From contig PDPG01000053.1 in assembly GCA_002747455.1 (NCBI GenBank), forward strand, positions 1-54,014: a stretch of 54,014 nt of DNA, given 5' to 3'. Source of the DNA: Pseudomonadota bacterium. GTDB taxonomy: Bacteria > Pseudomonadota > Gammaproteobacteria > Thiotrichales > Thiotrichaceae. Shown here one piece after another: positions 16,046-26,424 of the stretch. The translations under genes and the position numbers were made by a program. How positions within the stretch are numbered: position 1 is the first letter of the stretch; each line of letters starts with the position of its first letter. The notes beneath the pieces were generated by a model, which was not told where the DNA came from, made no database searches, and saw only the letters and a program-made list of their open reading frames with translations.

Positions 16046-18649
16046 ATGAGAATATATACAAAGCCGCTCGGTAGCGTGGGCGTACTGGGCTTAGCCTGCT
16101 TGCTACTTCTACCATTTTCCCCCGCCATGGCTGGCTACAGTAATTCTTTATCTCCAATGGGAATTAATACCAACGAAGTTATGGATGATGATGCAAGCGC
16201 TCCATTTGTTGATGTCTTCCGTGGCAGCACGCCGTTTGAAGAAGCCCGCCCCTGGCTAACTAAGGGAAATATACTTTATGACAAAGATGGCTGGCCCACC
16301 CGATTAAACGGTGGTCAGGTGGGTGCTAGATTTATCAATAAGTTACCGGCAGGTACCATTCCCGATGGGGAATATGTGGTGCTTTACGATGGTGAAGGCA
16401 CACTGAAATATGGGAACGATGCCAAGCTGGTCTCAAAATCGGCAGGACGTGAGGTAATTTCTATCACAGCAGGTGCCGACCGTGAAATTCGTGCAACACT
16501 CCTAATCACCGGAACTAATACCAAAAATCCAATTAGAAACATTCGTATCCTAATGCCGGGTGGCATTTGTAGTAATAACCCCTATAAGCGTGTACGCGAC
16601 AAACGTGCCTGCCGTGGCTCACAGTTTTTATCCTTTGAGAAGCATTACTCACGCATTATTTTTAATCCTGATTACCTGAATTATATGAAGGATTTCAGAG
16701 TGCTGCGTTTTATGAATATGGCGGGTATCACCCGAAACCCGATTAAAGAGTGGAGCAAACGCCCGCTGATGACTCAGTCAACATGGGGTGGTAAACCCAC
16801 TGTTCGGGGCGCTCCCTTGGAAATCATGGTGGAGTTGGCCAACCAGAGTAATGCGGATGCCTGGTTCTCACTTCCCCACGCGGCAAACGATCATTATATG
16901 CGTCAGTTTGCTAGATACTTAAGAGACCACTTGAAGCCCGGCTTGAAAGCCTATGTTGAGTATACCAATGAAGCTTGGAACACTATTTTTGATCAAGCAC
17001 ATTACATGAAAGACATGGGTCTGAAGCTTGGCTTAGACACTGACCGTGATAAAGCCGGATATAAGTACTATTCAAAACGCTCTGTGCAAATGTTTCGTAT
17101 TTTTGAACAGGAGTTCGGTGGCACACAACGCTTGGTACGTGTTATGGGCAGTTGGACAGGCTATATAAAGCTAAGCAAGATGTTGTTGAGCTATCAAGAT
17201 GCCTACAAATATACTGATGCATTAGCGATTGGGCCTTATTTCTATGGCAGCTCACAGGCAAAGAAGAAAGTGCGCTCGGTAAATGACATTTTCAAAATGC
17301 TTTACGATAAGAAGCTCCCCTATTCCATTCCCGGCGTAGCAAAGCTCATCCGAGCACATGCCGATATTGCTAAAACGTACGGTGTTAGTTTAATCGCCTA
17401 CGAGGGTGGTCAACACTTAGTAGACTGGAAAAACCGTGACATTAAACTGGCACCGACCAAGTACTATATTGCTGCAAATCGTGACTGGCGCATGGCGAAA
17501 GCCTATAAAGATTTTTTGAATGCCTGGAAACGTGCCGGTGGTGAGTTGTTTGTCAGCTTTTCCGCACCCAGAACTTATCAATGGTTTGGAAGCTGGGGAA
17601 CTCGTGAGTATTTGACGCAACCAGACAGTAAGGCACCAAAGCATCGCGCGATTCTGAGCTTCATCAAGAATAACCGTTGCTGGTGGAAGAACTGTGGTAG
17701 TGCTCAGATTTCACGCTTACCTAAGCCTGCAAGAAACCCTGATCCGGATGTTTACAGCACCGTCATTTCAAAAACGAATATTAAATACAAGCCACCTGTG
17801 ATTGCGTCGACAAAGCCTGCTCCAATCAAGCCAACCGTAAAACCAACGCCCCGCCCTGTACAAAAGCAAGTAGCTCGTGCGCCTGCTCCGATTGTTATTC
17901 CCACACCTGGGACAACAACGCCGGTACAAAAACAAGCAACGTTAAAGGCCACTAAGATACCAAACGTTATTCGGGCGGCATCAACTGCTCCTGTGGCCCG
18001 GATACCACAGGTTACTCAGGCTCCTCACAACCCAGTGGTGATTCCAGCACGACCACGTATAGTTAATCAACATGATGGCATCATTAGACAACGTCGCTAT
18101 GGCCGTGAATGGCATACCAAGCCGACCAACCAACTTCGTAACATTGTTGGTGGCTCAATCAGCGGTGGACAGGATCTTGCCGCAATATGGCAATCGAGCT
18201 GGGATAATCAATACCTGCATATTCGTGTTGATACCACTGATGATCGCTTCGTCAAAGACTCTGCGGTACCGTGGAGTGATGATTCGATTGAGGTTTTCGT
18301 CGATGCCGATGGCTCACGTGGCACCAGCTTTGATGGCAGAAATGATTTCCACTTTATTTTCCGCTGGCGTGATCATCAGGTGAATCTAAGCCAAAGCTCA
18401 CCACGACGCGCTAACCTGGGCATCATTCAAAACATGACTCGCACCAACAAGGGCTATACGCTGGAAGCTTCTATTCCCTGGAGTACCTTGGGCGTTCACC
18501 CCCAGCAAGGTGCAATCATCGGCCTGGAAGTTCAGGTCAATGATGATGACACCGGCAGAGGACGTGATGGCAAACTCGCGTGGTTCTCCCGCAACGATAA
18601 TGCATGGCGCAATCCACAAAACTTCGCCCGTATGCTACTTGTCAACTAA
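16046..18649 (+). CDS. Secreted glycosidase-like protein with C-terminal CBM9-like domain
   Basis: An 867-residue exported protein with a signal peptide to about residue 29 (SPAMAGYS). Residues 35 to about 545 form a domain of unknown function often annotated as cellulose-binding. It carries E309 in EYTNEAWN and E453 in AYEGGQH, an arrangement like the acid/base and nucleophile glutamates of clan A glycoside hydrolases. A Pro/Thr/Lys-rich linker spans about 565-670. Residues 680-865 match a family 9 carbohydrate-binding module (WSDDSIEVFVDADGSRG, YTLEASIPWSTLGV). Polysaccharide binding or cleavage outside the cell is likely; the substrate is unknown. A paralogue lacking the linker and module follows 109 bp downstream. 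Confidence 0.8.
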   Translation: MRIYTKPLGSVGVLGLACLLLLPFSPAMAGYSNSLSPMGINTNEVMDDDASAPFVDVFRGSTPFEEARPWLTKGNILYDKDGWPTRLNGGQVGARFINKLPAGTIPDGEYVVLYDGEGTLKYGNDAKLVSKSAGREVISITAGADREIRATLLITGTNTKNPIRNIRILMPGGICSNNPYKRVRDKRACRGSQFLSFEKHYSRIIFNPDYLNYMKDFRVLRFMNMAGITRNPIKEWSKRPLMTQSTWGGKPTVRGAPLEIMVELANQSNADAWFSLPHAANDHYMRQFARYLRDHLKPGLKAYVEYTNEAWNTIFDQAHYMKDMGLKLGLDTDRDKAGYKYYSKRSVQMFRIFEQEFGGTQRLVRVMGSWTGYIKLSKMLLSYQDAYKYTDALAIGPYFYGSSQAKKKVRSVNDIFKMLYDKKLPYSIPGVAKLIRAHADIAKTYGVSLIAYEGGQHLVDWKNRDIKLAPTKYYIAANRDWRMAKAYKDFLNAWKRAGGELFVSFSAPRTYQWFGSWGTREYLTQPDSKAPKHRAILSFIKNNRCWWKNCGSAQISRLPKPARNPDPDVYSTVISKTNIKYKPPVIASTKPAPIKPTVKPTPRPVQKQVARAPAPIVIPTPGTTTPVQKQATLKATKIPNVIRAASTAPVARIPQVTQAPHNPVVIPARPRIVNQHDGIIRQRRYGREWHTKPTNQLRNIVGGSISGGQDLAAIWQSSWDNQYLHIRVDTTDDRFVKDSAVPWSDDSIEVFVDADGSRGTSFDGRNDFHFIFRWRDHQVNLSQSSPRRANLGIIQNMTRTNKGYTLEASIPWSTLGVHPQQGAIIGLEVQVNDDDTGRGRDGKLAWFSRNDNAWRNPQNFARMLLVN

Positions 18650-18758
18650 CTAGGCCACGACAGTTGATGCTTGGTACTCCGGTGCTGAGCATCAACACGT
18701 TGCAATCCTTACCTCGCTCAAAGATAATCAAGCATTCTCATTTCCGGCGATCAGACCT

Positions 18759-20468
18759 TTGAGATTTGCTGTTAAAATTATCCTTTTCGTTAGCCTGATA
18801 TGTCTGCTGGGATTGGGTGCTTTTTTTGTTTATACCAAGCTACTTCGACCAAACCGAATACCCCATCAACCGCCCTCCGCTGAAGCTCTGCAGCAATTAC
18901 TCAAACAAAAACAACACACTCGTTACCTTCTTGGTACGAATACCAACGAAGTTACAGAGGATAATGCCAGTGTCCCTTTTGTGGACTTGTTTAAGTCGTC
19001 TATTCCGTTCCCAGATACTTACCCATGGCTCAGCAGTAAACAAGTCCGCTATGACAAACATGGCTGGCCTATTGAGCTGAATGGCGGTGTGGCAGGCACT
19101 AAATTCCTGAACCGACTTCCCGCTGGAACAGTGCCCGACGGTCAATACACTGTACTCTACGACGGTGAAGGAAAAATTGATTATGGCAATGATGCGCGCT
19201 TAGTCAGCCGTGATGTGGGGAAAGACCTGATTCAAATCAAGGTAGGCAAAGACCGTATCCTCAACGCCTCACTGATTATTAAACAACTAAACAAGAAAAA
19301 TCCGCTCCGCAATATTCGCGTGTTGCTTCCCGGCGGCATTTGCCAAAACAACCCATTCAAACGCATTGATAGCCAGGCAAGCTGTACAAATAGTCGTTAC
19401 CTACCCTTTGCCAAAAACGATGGCTCCATTCTATTCAACCCCGATTACTTGAACTTCATGAAAGATTTTCGCCTGATTCGTTTTATGAATATGTCAGGTA
19501 TGACGCGTAACCCCGTGACCGAATGGCGTGATCGTAATACGCTGTCCAAGGCAACCTGGGCTGGCAAAGAAGGGAACCGGGGAGCACCCGTGGAAATTAT
19601 GGTGGCGCTGGCCAATCAGTTGAAGTCCGATGCATGGTTCTCAATGCCCTACAAGGCCAGTGACGATTACGTCCGCCACTTTGCACGCTATGTCGCCCAG
19701 CACCTAGATCCATCACTAAGAGTATATATCGAGTACTCCAATGAGGTCTGGAATAACATTTTTCCCCATCGCCGCTATGCCATAGAGCAGGGCTTATCCG
19801 CCAAACTTGATACACATCCAGAAACGGCTGGTATCAAGTATTATGCAATACGCAGCGTCGAAATTTTCAAAACCTGGGAACAAGAATTTGGTGACAAGTC
19901 CAGATTAGTTAACGTTATCTCCGGCTGGTCTGCCAACCCTCGCTTAACGAGCCAGCTATTATCATACCGACAAACCCATCAATACACCGACGCACTGGCC
20001 ATCGCCCCCTATTTCTATGCTGATTTGGACGCACTGCGGAAAGCCAAGCGTGTTGATGATATTTTCAAGGCAGTGAACGATACAGGCTCCCGATATGGCT
20101 TACCAGCCGCCATTCGGCAAATCAAACAGCAAGCCGCGCTGACTAAAGAGTTTGGCGTAGAACTCATCGCCTATGAAGGTGGGCAACATTTGGTTGACTG
20201 GGAAACAAGGCGCACCGACCAGCACCCCAACCCACTACTGTATGCAGCCAATCGTTCTCCGAAGATGGGGCAACTTTATGATCAATACCTTGACGCTTGG
20301 CATCAGGCGGGAGGTAAAACCTTTGTTCACTTTAGCGCACCACGGTTTTATAGCTGGTATGGTAGCTGGGGAGCAAAAGAGTATATTACTCAGCCACGAG
20401 ATAAGGCACCAAAATATGACGCTTTGCTCAAGTACATTGAGAGATACCAGCAGCCCGACCAACACTGA
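18759..20468 (+). CDS. Membrane-anchored paralogue of the upstream glycosidase-like protein
   Basis: A 569-residue protein with an N-terminal hydrophobic helix (about 4-26, ILFVSLICLLGLGAFFVY), then the same core domain as the 16046 gene: GTNTNEVTEDNASVPFVD, NPDYLNFMKDFRLIRFMNM, E329 in EYSNEVWN and E473 in AYEGGQH. The two glutamates are 144 residues apart in both paralogues. There is no linker or CBM9 domain. The only in-frame start that keeps the helix is a TTG at 18759, with a poor ribosome site, so expression may be low. It probably stays anchored facing the periplasm. The pair looks like an old tandem duplication, since the DNA has diverged strongly. Confidence 0.78.
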   Translation: MRFAVKIILFVSLICLLGLGAFFVYTKLLRPNRIPHQPPSAEALQQLLKQKQHTRYLLGTNTNEVTEDNASVPFVDLFKSSIPFPDTYPWLSSKQVRYDKHGWPIELNGGVAGTKFLNRLPAGTVPDGQYTVLYDGEGKIDYGNDARLVSRDVGKDLIQIKVGKDRILNASLIIKQLNKKNPLRNIRVLLPGGICQNNPFKRIDSQASCTNSRYLPFAKNDGSILFNPDYLNFMKDFRLIRFMNMSGMTRNPVTEWRDRNTLSKATWAGKEGNRGAPVEIMVALANQLKSDAWFSMPYKASDDYVRHFARYVAQHLDPSLRVYIEYSNEVWNNIFPHRRYAIEQGLSAKLDTHPETAGIKYYAIRSVEIFKTWEQEFGDKSRLVNVISGWSANPRLTSQLLSYRQTHQYTDALAIAPYFYADLDALRKAKRVDDIFKAVNDTGSRYGLPAAIRQIKQQAALTKEFGVELIAYEGGQHLVDWETRRTDQHPNPLLYAANRSPKMGQLYDQYLDAWHQAGGKTFVHFSAPRFYSWYGSWGAKEYITQPRDKAPKYDALLKYIERYQQPDQH

Positions 20469-20472
20469 AAAC

Positions 20473-21303
20473 TTATTTGGTTAGCTGTTGCGAAAGCTCC
20501 TTTAGCACATCGTGAGTGTGTGGCCGGATACCGCGCCAGATGAGAAACGACTCAGCCGCCTGCTCCACCAACATGCCAAGACCGTCACTGGTCGAAGCTG
20601 CACCGTTAGCGGCACACCATTGTTCAAAGACAGTTTTTTCGGCACTATACATCATGTCGTAAGCATGGCAACCCTTAGCCAACACGGAACTTACCACGGG
20701 CGGCAAATCACCCGACAGGCTGGAAGCCGTACCATTAATAATGACATCAAAGCCACCTTCACCACCCAGCTCCTCGTAGCTTCCCGCAGACACGTCCCCA
20801 AATTGACCAAACAATGCCGCAAGCTCTGTGGCCTTTTGCACGGTACGGTTAGCAATATGGATGCGCTCCACACATTGCTCTAACAGCGGCCTGATAACAC
20901 CACGCACAGCACCACCTGCACCCAAAATCAACAATTTCCTACCCTTTAGGTTAAGCCGTTGATTTTCTGTCAAATCTTTGACAAGACCTATACCATCGGT
21001 ATTGTCCCCCCGAATGGAGCCATCTGCTAAAAAACTGAGCGTATTCACGGCTCCAGCAAGCTTCGCATGATCAGATAACTCATTGGCCATCGCCCATGCT
21101 TCTTTCTTGAACGGCAGCGTCACATTTAAGCCAGATCCTCCTCTGTGAACAAAGTCGAACACAGTCTTGTGAAAGTTTTCTGGCGCCGATTCCAAGAGTG
21201 AATAGCGAATATCCTGTCCCAATTGTTGAGCAAACTTTCCATGAATCCAAGGCGACTTACTGTGAGCGACAGGATGTCCAATCACTGCATATTGATCCGG
21301 CAT
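20473..21303 (-). CDS. aroE: Shikimate dehydrogenase (NADP+)
   Basis: A 276-residue enzyme reducing 3-dehydroshikimate to shikimate with NADPH. Visible motifs are HSKSPWIHGKFA (shikimate-binding serines), NVTLPFKKEAW with the catalytic lysine, GDNTDGIGLV with the catalytic aspartate, ILGAGGAVRGV (nucleotide loop) and GLGMLVEQAAESF. I chose the ATG at 21303, which follows GGAGG by 8 bases; the frame is open for seven more codons inside hemB. Two bases separate it from the hemB stop, so the ribosome site lies inside hemB and the genes are coupled. It ends 5 bp from the convergent glycosidase-like paralogue. Confidence 0.95.
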   Translation of the reverse strand: MPDQYAVIGHPVAHSKSPWIHGKFAQQLGQDIRYSLLESAPENFHKTVFDFVHRGGSGLNVTLPFKKEAWAMANELSDHAKLAGAVNTLSFLADGSIRGDNTDGIGLVKDLTENQRLNLKGRKLLILGAGGAVRGVIRPLLEQCVERIHIANRTVQKATELAALFGQFGDVSAGSYEELGGEGGFDVIINGTASSLSGDLPPVVSSVLAKGCHAYDMMYSAEKTVFEQWCAANGAASTSDGLGMLVEQAAESFLIWRGIRPHTHDVLKELSQQLTK

Positions 21304-21305
21304 GA

Positions 21306-22328
<1,023 letters not shown>

Positions 22329-22424
22329 CTAGAGAAACATAGGCTAAGGATTAAGCCACACTCGGAAAATGATGTCACCCGCAATGTTTGAATCACCCTC
22401 AATCACCCGCAGGAGTAACGGCCT

Positions 22425-23534
22425 TTAATGTGAATTAGATGATGAAACCTGCTGATACAAGTCTTCGTATTGAGCACCCATGACTTCAAGCGAGAAGTGC
22501 TCCAGTACATATTGGCGTGCCCCTGTCCCTAATTGCGCCCGCAGTGTTGGGGACTGAATCAGTCGCTCCACGTAATGCGCTAATTCCGCCTCATCATTGC
22601 CTACAAAGCCACACTGCTCATGTTGAACCACTTCATCGTTGCCCGGTATATTACTCACAACCGCTGGAATCCCTGTTGCTTGAGCTTCCAACAATGCCAG
22701 TGACAATCCTTCATATAACGATGTTTGCAGAAAAATATCCAAACCTGCCATCGCTTTCAGCGCCTCTGTCCTGCTCAGAGCACCGGTGATTTTCACACCC
22801 GCATCCCGCAAGGGTTGCTCATCTTCCGGGTCGCCCGAGCCAATCCAAACAAAGTCGATATTCTCGTATTTGCTACTCAGCTCCTTTGCGATTGCAGCAA
22901 AAATCCAAGGGGCTTTTTGATGGGATATACGCCCCAGCACACCAATTTGCACCGTGTCGCTCTGTTGATGGTAGTCTTTTGCCACCACCTGACTCAGGTC
23001 TATACCGTTGCTGATACGCGTCAGACGGCGCGTGTTTCCTTTGGTGATTTCCTTCAGAATAATGTCGTACTCACGCTTGGAACAGGCAATGACTGTACCC
23101 CCCATCCAATAGGCGACTAGCTCCAGATATTTATACAGCGCCCGTTTAACAGGCTGCTTAATCAGTGGGTAATGAATGGCATGCGAGGTATAAAGTGTAC
23201 GTTTACTTTGCCCTAACAAAAACCCCGCGGCGCGTGCCAGCACACCACTTTTGGAAGAATGCCCGTGAATCACATCCGGCTGAATCCGCTTGATCTCTCT
23301 AACCACCTGATACAACGCCTTAATATCTGTCCACGGATTAATTGCTCGCCCCATTTGTACATGGATTAACGTTACCCTGGAATCAAATAGCGAACGCCAG
23401 TTTTCTGGTGTCTCCTCGCGAAGAGAGTGAATAATTGTCACATCATAACCTCTCTCAACCAGATAGTTAGCCATGTCAATGACCCAAATGAATACACCAT
23501 GGGACATGGGTTCAATTACGTGTACAATTTTCAT
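22425..23534 (-). CDS. Family 4 glycosyltransferase
   Basis: A 369-residue GT-B glycosyltransferase. The N-terminal half has IEPMSHGVFIWVIDMANYL and DVIHGHSSKSGVLAR; the C-terminal half has IGVLGRISHQKAPWIF and the GT4 donor-site motif EGLSLALLEAQATGIPAVVS with EX7E glutamates. It would transfer a sugar from a nucleotide donor to a lipid-linked glycan on the cytoplasmic side. The ATG at 23534 begins the conserved MKIVHVIEP and lies one base after the stop of the acyltransferase-like gene; AAGGGA sits in front. It is the last gene of a three-gene unit and probably takes part in exopolysaccharide or capsule synthesis. Acceptor and donor are unknown. Confidence 0.88.
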   Translation of the reverse strand: MKIVHVIEPMSHGVFIWVIDMANYLVERGYDVTIIHSLREETPENWRSLFDSRVTLIHVQMGRAINPWTDIKALYQVVREIKRIQPDVIHGHSSKSGVLARAAGFLLGQSKRTLYTSHAIHYPLIKQPVKRALYKYLELVAYWMGGTVIACSKREYDIILKEITKGNTRRLTRISNGIDLSQVVAKDYHQQSDTVQIGVLGRISHQKAPWIFAAIAKELSSKYENIDFVWIGSGDPEDEQPLRDAGVKITGALSRTEALKAMAGLDIFLQTSLYEGLSLALLEAQATGIPAVVSNIPGNDEVVQHEQCGFVGNDEAELAHYVERLIQSPTLRAQLGTGARQYVLEHFSLEVMGAQYEDLYQQVSSSNSH

Positions 23535-23535
23535 T

Positions 23536-24717
23536 CTATTTCCCTTGCTCCCTGGCAAGTTTCTTACGCAGTGCCACGACATAATCTTTTAAACGTAACC
23601 ATACCCGCTTATACATCCTGTACGAATCGAGCAGCAGCAAGCGGAAGCGACTAGGTGTCCATAATAAGCGGAACATTGGCGTCGCTTCGGCAGAATATTG
23701 ATATTTTTTGTATGAGTTTTCGCTATCGGTAAACATAAAATCAAAGTGCTTACCCCGCTCCATCGCTGAGCCAATTTCATTACATAACATGTATAAAAGC
23801 GGCATGTAACGGTTAGCATTCTTTTGATAAAAAGCACTCTGGTAATAATGAACCCAGTTTTCACCTTCAAAGGCATAATAAGTACTCATGGGATGACCAT
23901 CAAAACACAGCGTGCGGATATACGCCTTACCCTTCGGTAGCAGACGACGCAATATTTTCCGATGAAATTGATTGAATTTTTCAGATTCAAAAACTAAAAA
24001 ATCTGCCCTCCCTGCCCAACGCTCACAGTGCATATCCTTTAGTAAAGCCAGTGATTCATCAATTCTCTCAAACTCAGCCGTTTTTATTTCCAACTCACCA
24101 TTTTTATGAAATAAGCGATCACTTTTCCGATAATCTTTTTGCCATCGTTTAGGTAACGTCTCCAAATACTCTTCCTGAGTATCTACCTGAGGTACCACAC
24201 AACGGTAACCATAAGCGTCAAGTCTTCGATTGATACCACCAGAGTTTTGCTGAAAACACTGAGTAATCAGTGATGTTTCCAATAAGAATTCAAAGTCAGC
24301 AAAGTCCCAGCGATGTTGATACTCAATAACGGCCTTTTCAACAGCTAACACGACACTATGCTGATAACCGTCACGAGCTAATAAGTCTAAAAAAGGCGTC
24401 GCAATGCTGTCCTGCAGTTGTTCCCCAGAGGCAAGGAAGCGCAATGTGCGACCTTGTATGTAAGAGTGCGGATACTTTCGTGCAATCTGAAACGGGGCAA
24501 TACCAACCAATAAATCCTGATCATAAAAACACAGAATAAACAAATCACGGGAGTCACACTCAGAGAAAACTTCCCACCATGTAAACAACCAATCCCAGCT
24601 TGCAAAAATGCTTTTATCTATTGCTGCTACAGACAGCTCATTCCAACTTTCCTCAAGTGCTTCAAACTGCTCAGTAGAACTCACTAATCGTAATTTCAAT
24701 TCAGTATGTTTCATCAT
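23536..24717 (-). CDS. CelD/BcsL-type GNAT acyltransferase
   Basis: A 393-residue protein with the GNAT-like domain found in CelD and FemAB-related proteins. The N-terminal FASWDWLFTWWEVF is characteristic. The acetyltransferase core covers about 165-350, with TYYAFEGENWVHYYQSAF and HFDFMFTDSENSYKKYQY near the end. Such proteins sit in polysaccharide loci and are thought to acylate a sugar or an amino sugar. Its start overlaps the preceding gene stop by 4 bp (ATGA), and its stop is one base from the glycosyltransferase start, so all three are coupled. Confidence 0.8.
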   Translation of the reverse strand: MMKHTELKLRLVSSTEQFEALEESWNELSVAAIDKSIFASWDWLFTWWEVFSECDSRDLFILCFYDQDLLVGIAPFQIARKYPHSYIQGRTLRFLASGEQLQDSIATPFLDLLARDGYQHSVVLAVEKAVIEYQHRWDFADFEFLLETSLITQCFQQNSGGINRRLDAYGYRCVVPQVDTQEEYLETLPKRWQKDYRKSDRLFHKNGELEIKTAEFERIDESLALLKDMHCERWAGRADFLVFESEKFNQFHRKILRRLLPKGKAYIRTLCFDGHPMSTYYAFEGENWVHYYQSAFYQKNANRYMPLLYMLCNEIGSAMERGKHFDFMFTDSENSYKKYQYSAEATPMFRLLWTPSRFRLLLLDSYRMYKRVWLRLKDYVVALRKKLAREQGK

Positions 24718-26360
24718 TTCAGAAAGCCTTTGGTTTTGACTCGAAGCGCATCCGCCACAGCAAAATTTTCATTAAAGTTCAGAGTATGAAGAGCAATTAG
24801 TCTCTTATCCCATTCTGGGTAATACCGCTCGACGAGCGACTCCTGATAGTCATTCACTGTTAGTTGCTCAACTTTGCTCAGATTAATACCAGCCCCGTAA
24901 CGACCGGCACAATCCTGGGATACTCGATACAACTGGCCATCCGATTGGTAAAAATTGCCACCCGGTCGGGCACATGAGGCATCACTAATCACTGGATTCT
25001 TTGGATGGGGTTGCCAATGCTCACTCATTGGTGAGTTGGCATAAAAGATATGTAGCTCTTCACACTCAGACAGACCTGGTTCAGGAGTAATCGTGGTAAA
25101 CAACCACCAGCGCCCATCGTGCTCGACCAGTGTTGAGTCATAAGCGTGAACATCTTTGATCAATGTCTTATGAAACACCCATTGATATGGAAATTCGGTG
25201 CAACGATAAACTCCTACACTTCCCTGATCGCCGGATTCTGGAATTAAATAAAAAGTATCATCATGTTCAAAAACATTGGGGTATGACAGGTGATGCGGTT
25301 CTTCAATAATTCTGACCGGTTCCGTGTGCGAGCCATCTGCCAATAGCTCCATACAACTCAAATGTCCGCGCTCAGTGGCGAACAGCAACTCCTCGAAAAA
25401 CACATAGTCACGCCCATCTTTACTGACAACAAATGGATCTGCCCAAAAACAGTCACTCGGTGGGGTAATTTCCTGAAAGTTTTTGAAGTCGAGCTGACCA
25501 CCCATGACAGCGGAGTCGTGACGTAGCGACTTAACCAATAGCCCCCACTGTTCCCGATGCAAATACTTTTGTCGCAGTTTACGCTGCATATTCACGCCCA
25601 ACTGCACCAGCCCTTTGGCGGTATCAAGCAAAGACAGTGGGTGATGCAATGGCTGACTGTTACTTTGAAATGCCAGCGTACCAGAAGTGCGTTGACTTTG
25701 TTCTGATGACACCACTGACTCCGGCCGCGAAACACGTTGATCCGTGTCTCTCTGTTCGGCTAACTTTATCAGCCCTCTCTCCCACAGATATCCAAGCCAT
25801 GCCCAATAACTATTCAGGTTACGACTGAACGAACCCTGCTCAAAGCTTGGTCTCATCTCCCCTAAAATGGACTGCCCACCCTCGGGCTTTAGTTGAGTTA
25901 ACGATAAATAAATTTGCTTCTGCTGATCTAAGTGTTGCCGCAAACCAATCGCTTCAGAGTGCAAATGACCGGACTCTGAAAATACTGGTTGCAAAACACC
26001 CAAGGCAACGCGTTGAATCAATGCTATCGGGGGCATCGACTCAGATAAGTTGATGAGCGCATCGCTTACCACGGACTTGTCTCGCAAAAATTCATCACAG
26101 CTGATCAAGTTCTCAGAAAGCTGGGAAGCATCATGCACGTCAAAAGCATCAACAGGCGACCCAAAAATCTTTCCATCTAACCTATGCAGCAAAGCAATAC
26201 GTTTATCTTGTTCAATTTTTGGTAAATCCAATGCAATAATTTCTCGCACAGAAATGATGTTCCGTGCAATTAATGATTGAATTAATTGAAGCTGCCAACG
26301 CCAGATAGTACTCGATCTAACAATCAAGCCGACAACCATTCCATGAGAAAATTGGTCCAT
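24714..26360 (-). CDS. GINT1_N-like propeller protein with formyltransferase-like N-terminus
   Basis: A 548-residue protein. The first 170 residues (VVGLIVRSSTIWRWQLQLIQSLI, ILGEMRPSFEQGSFSRNLNSYWAWLG) recall the N-terminal part of formyltransferase-like sugar proteins. From about 290 to 540 there are repeated beta blades: FWADPFVVSKDGRDYVFFEE, HHLSYPNVFEHDDTFYLIPE, DSTLVEHDGRWWLFTT and SDGQLYRVSQDC. This pattern fits the beta-propeller domain named after plant glucosamine inositolphosphorylceramide transferase (GINT1 N-terminal region). In bacteria such proteins occur in glycan clusters, and the activity is unknown. It is the first gene of the coupled unit with the acyltransferase and the GT4 gene. 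The ribosome site is poor. Confidence 0.65.
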   Translation of the reverse strand: MDQFSHGMVVGLIVRSSTIWRWQLQLIQSLIARNIISVREIIALDLPKIEQDKRIALLHRLDGKIFGSPVDAFDVHDASQLSENLISCDEFLRDKSVVSDALINLSESMPPIALIQRVALGVLQPVFSESGHLHSEAIGLRQHLDQQKQIYLSLTQLKPEGGQSILGEMRPSFEQGSFSRNLNSYWAWLGYLWERGLIKLAEQRDTDQRVSRPESVVSSEQSQRTSGTLAFQSNSQPLHHPLSLLDTAKGLVQLGVNMQRKLRQKYLHREQWGLLVKSLRHDSAVMGGQLDFKNFQEITPPSDCFWADPFVVSKDGRDYVFFEELLFATERGHLSCMELLADGSHTEPVRIIEEPHHLSYPNVFEHDDTFYLIPESGDQGSVGVYRCTEFPYQWVFHKTLIKDVHAYDSTLVEHDGRWWLFTTITPEPGLSECEELHIFYANSPMSEHWQPHPKNPVISDASCARPGGNFYQSDGQLYRVSQDCAGRYGAGINLSKVEQLTVNDYQESLVERYYPEWDKRLIALHTLNFNENFAVADALRVKTKGFLK

Positions 26361-26424
26361 AAATAAAGCAATTAAATATTAATTATTTTTTATAATAAGG
26401 TTTAACTTGTCCGGATTTTACGAA

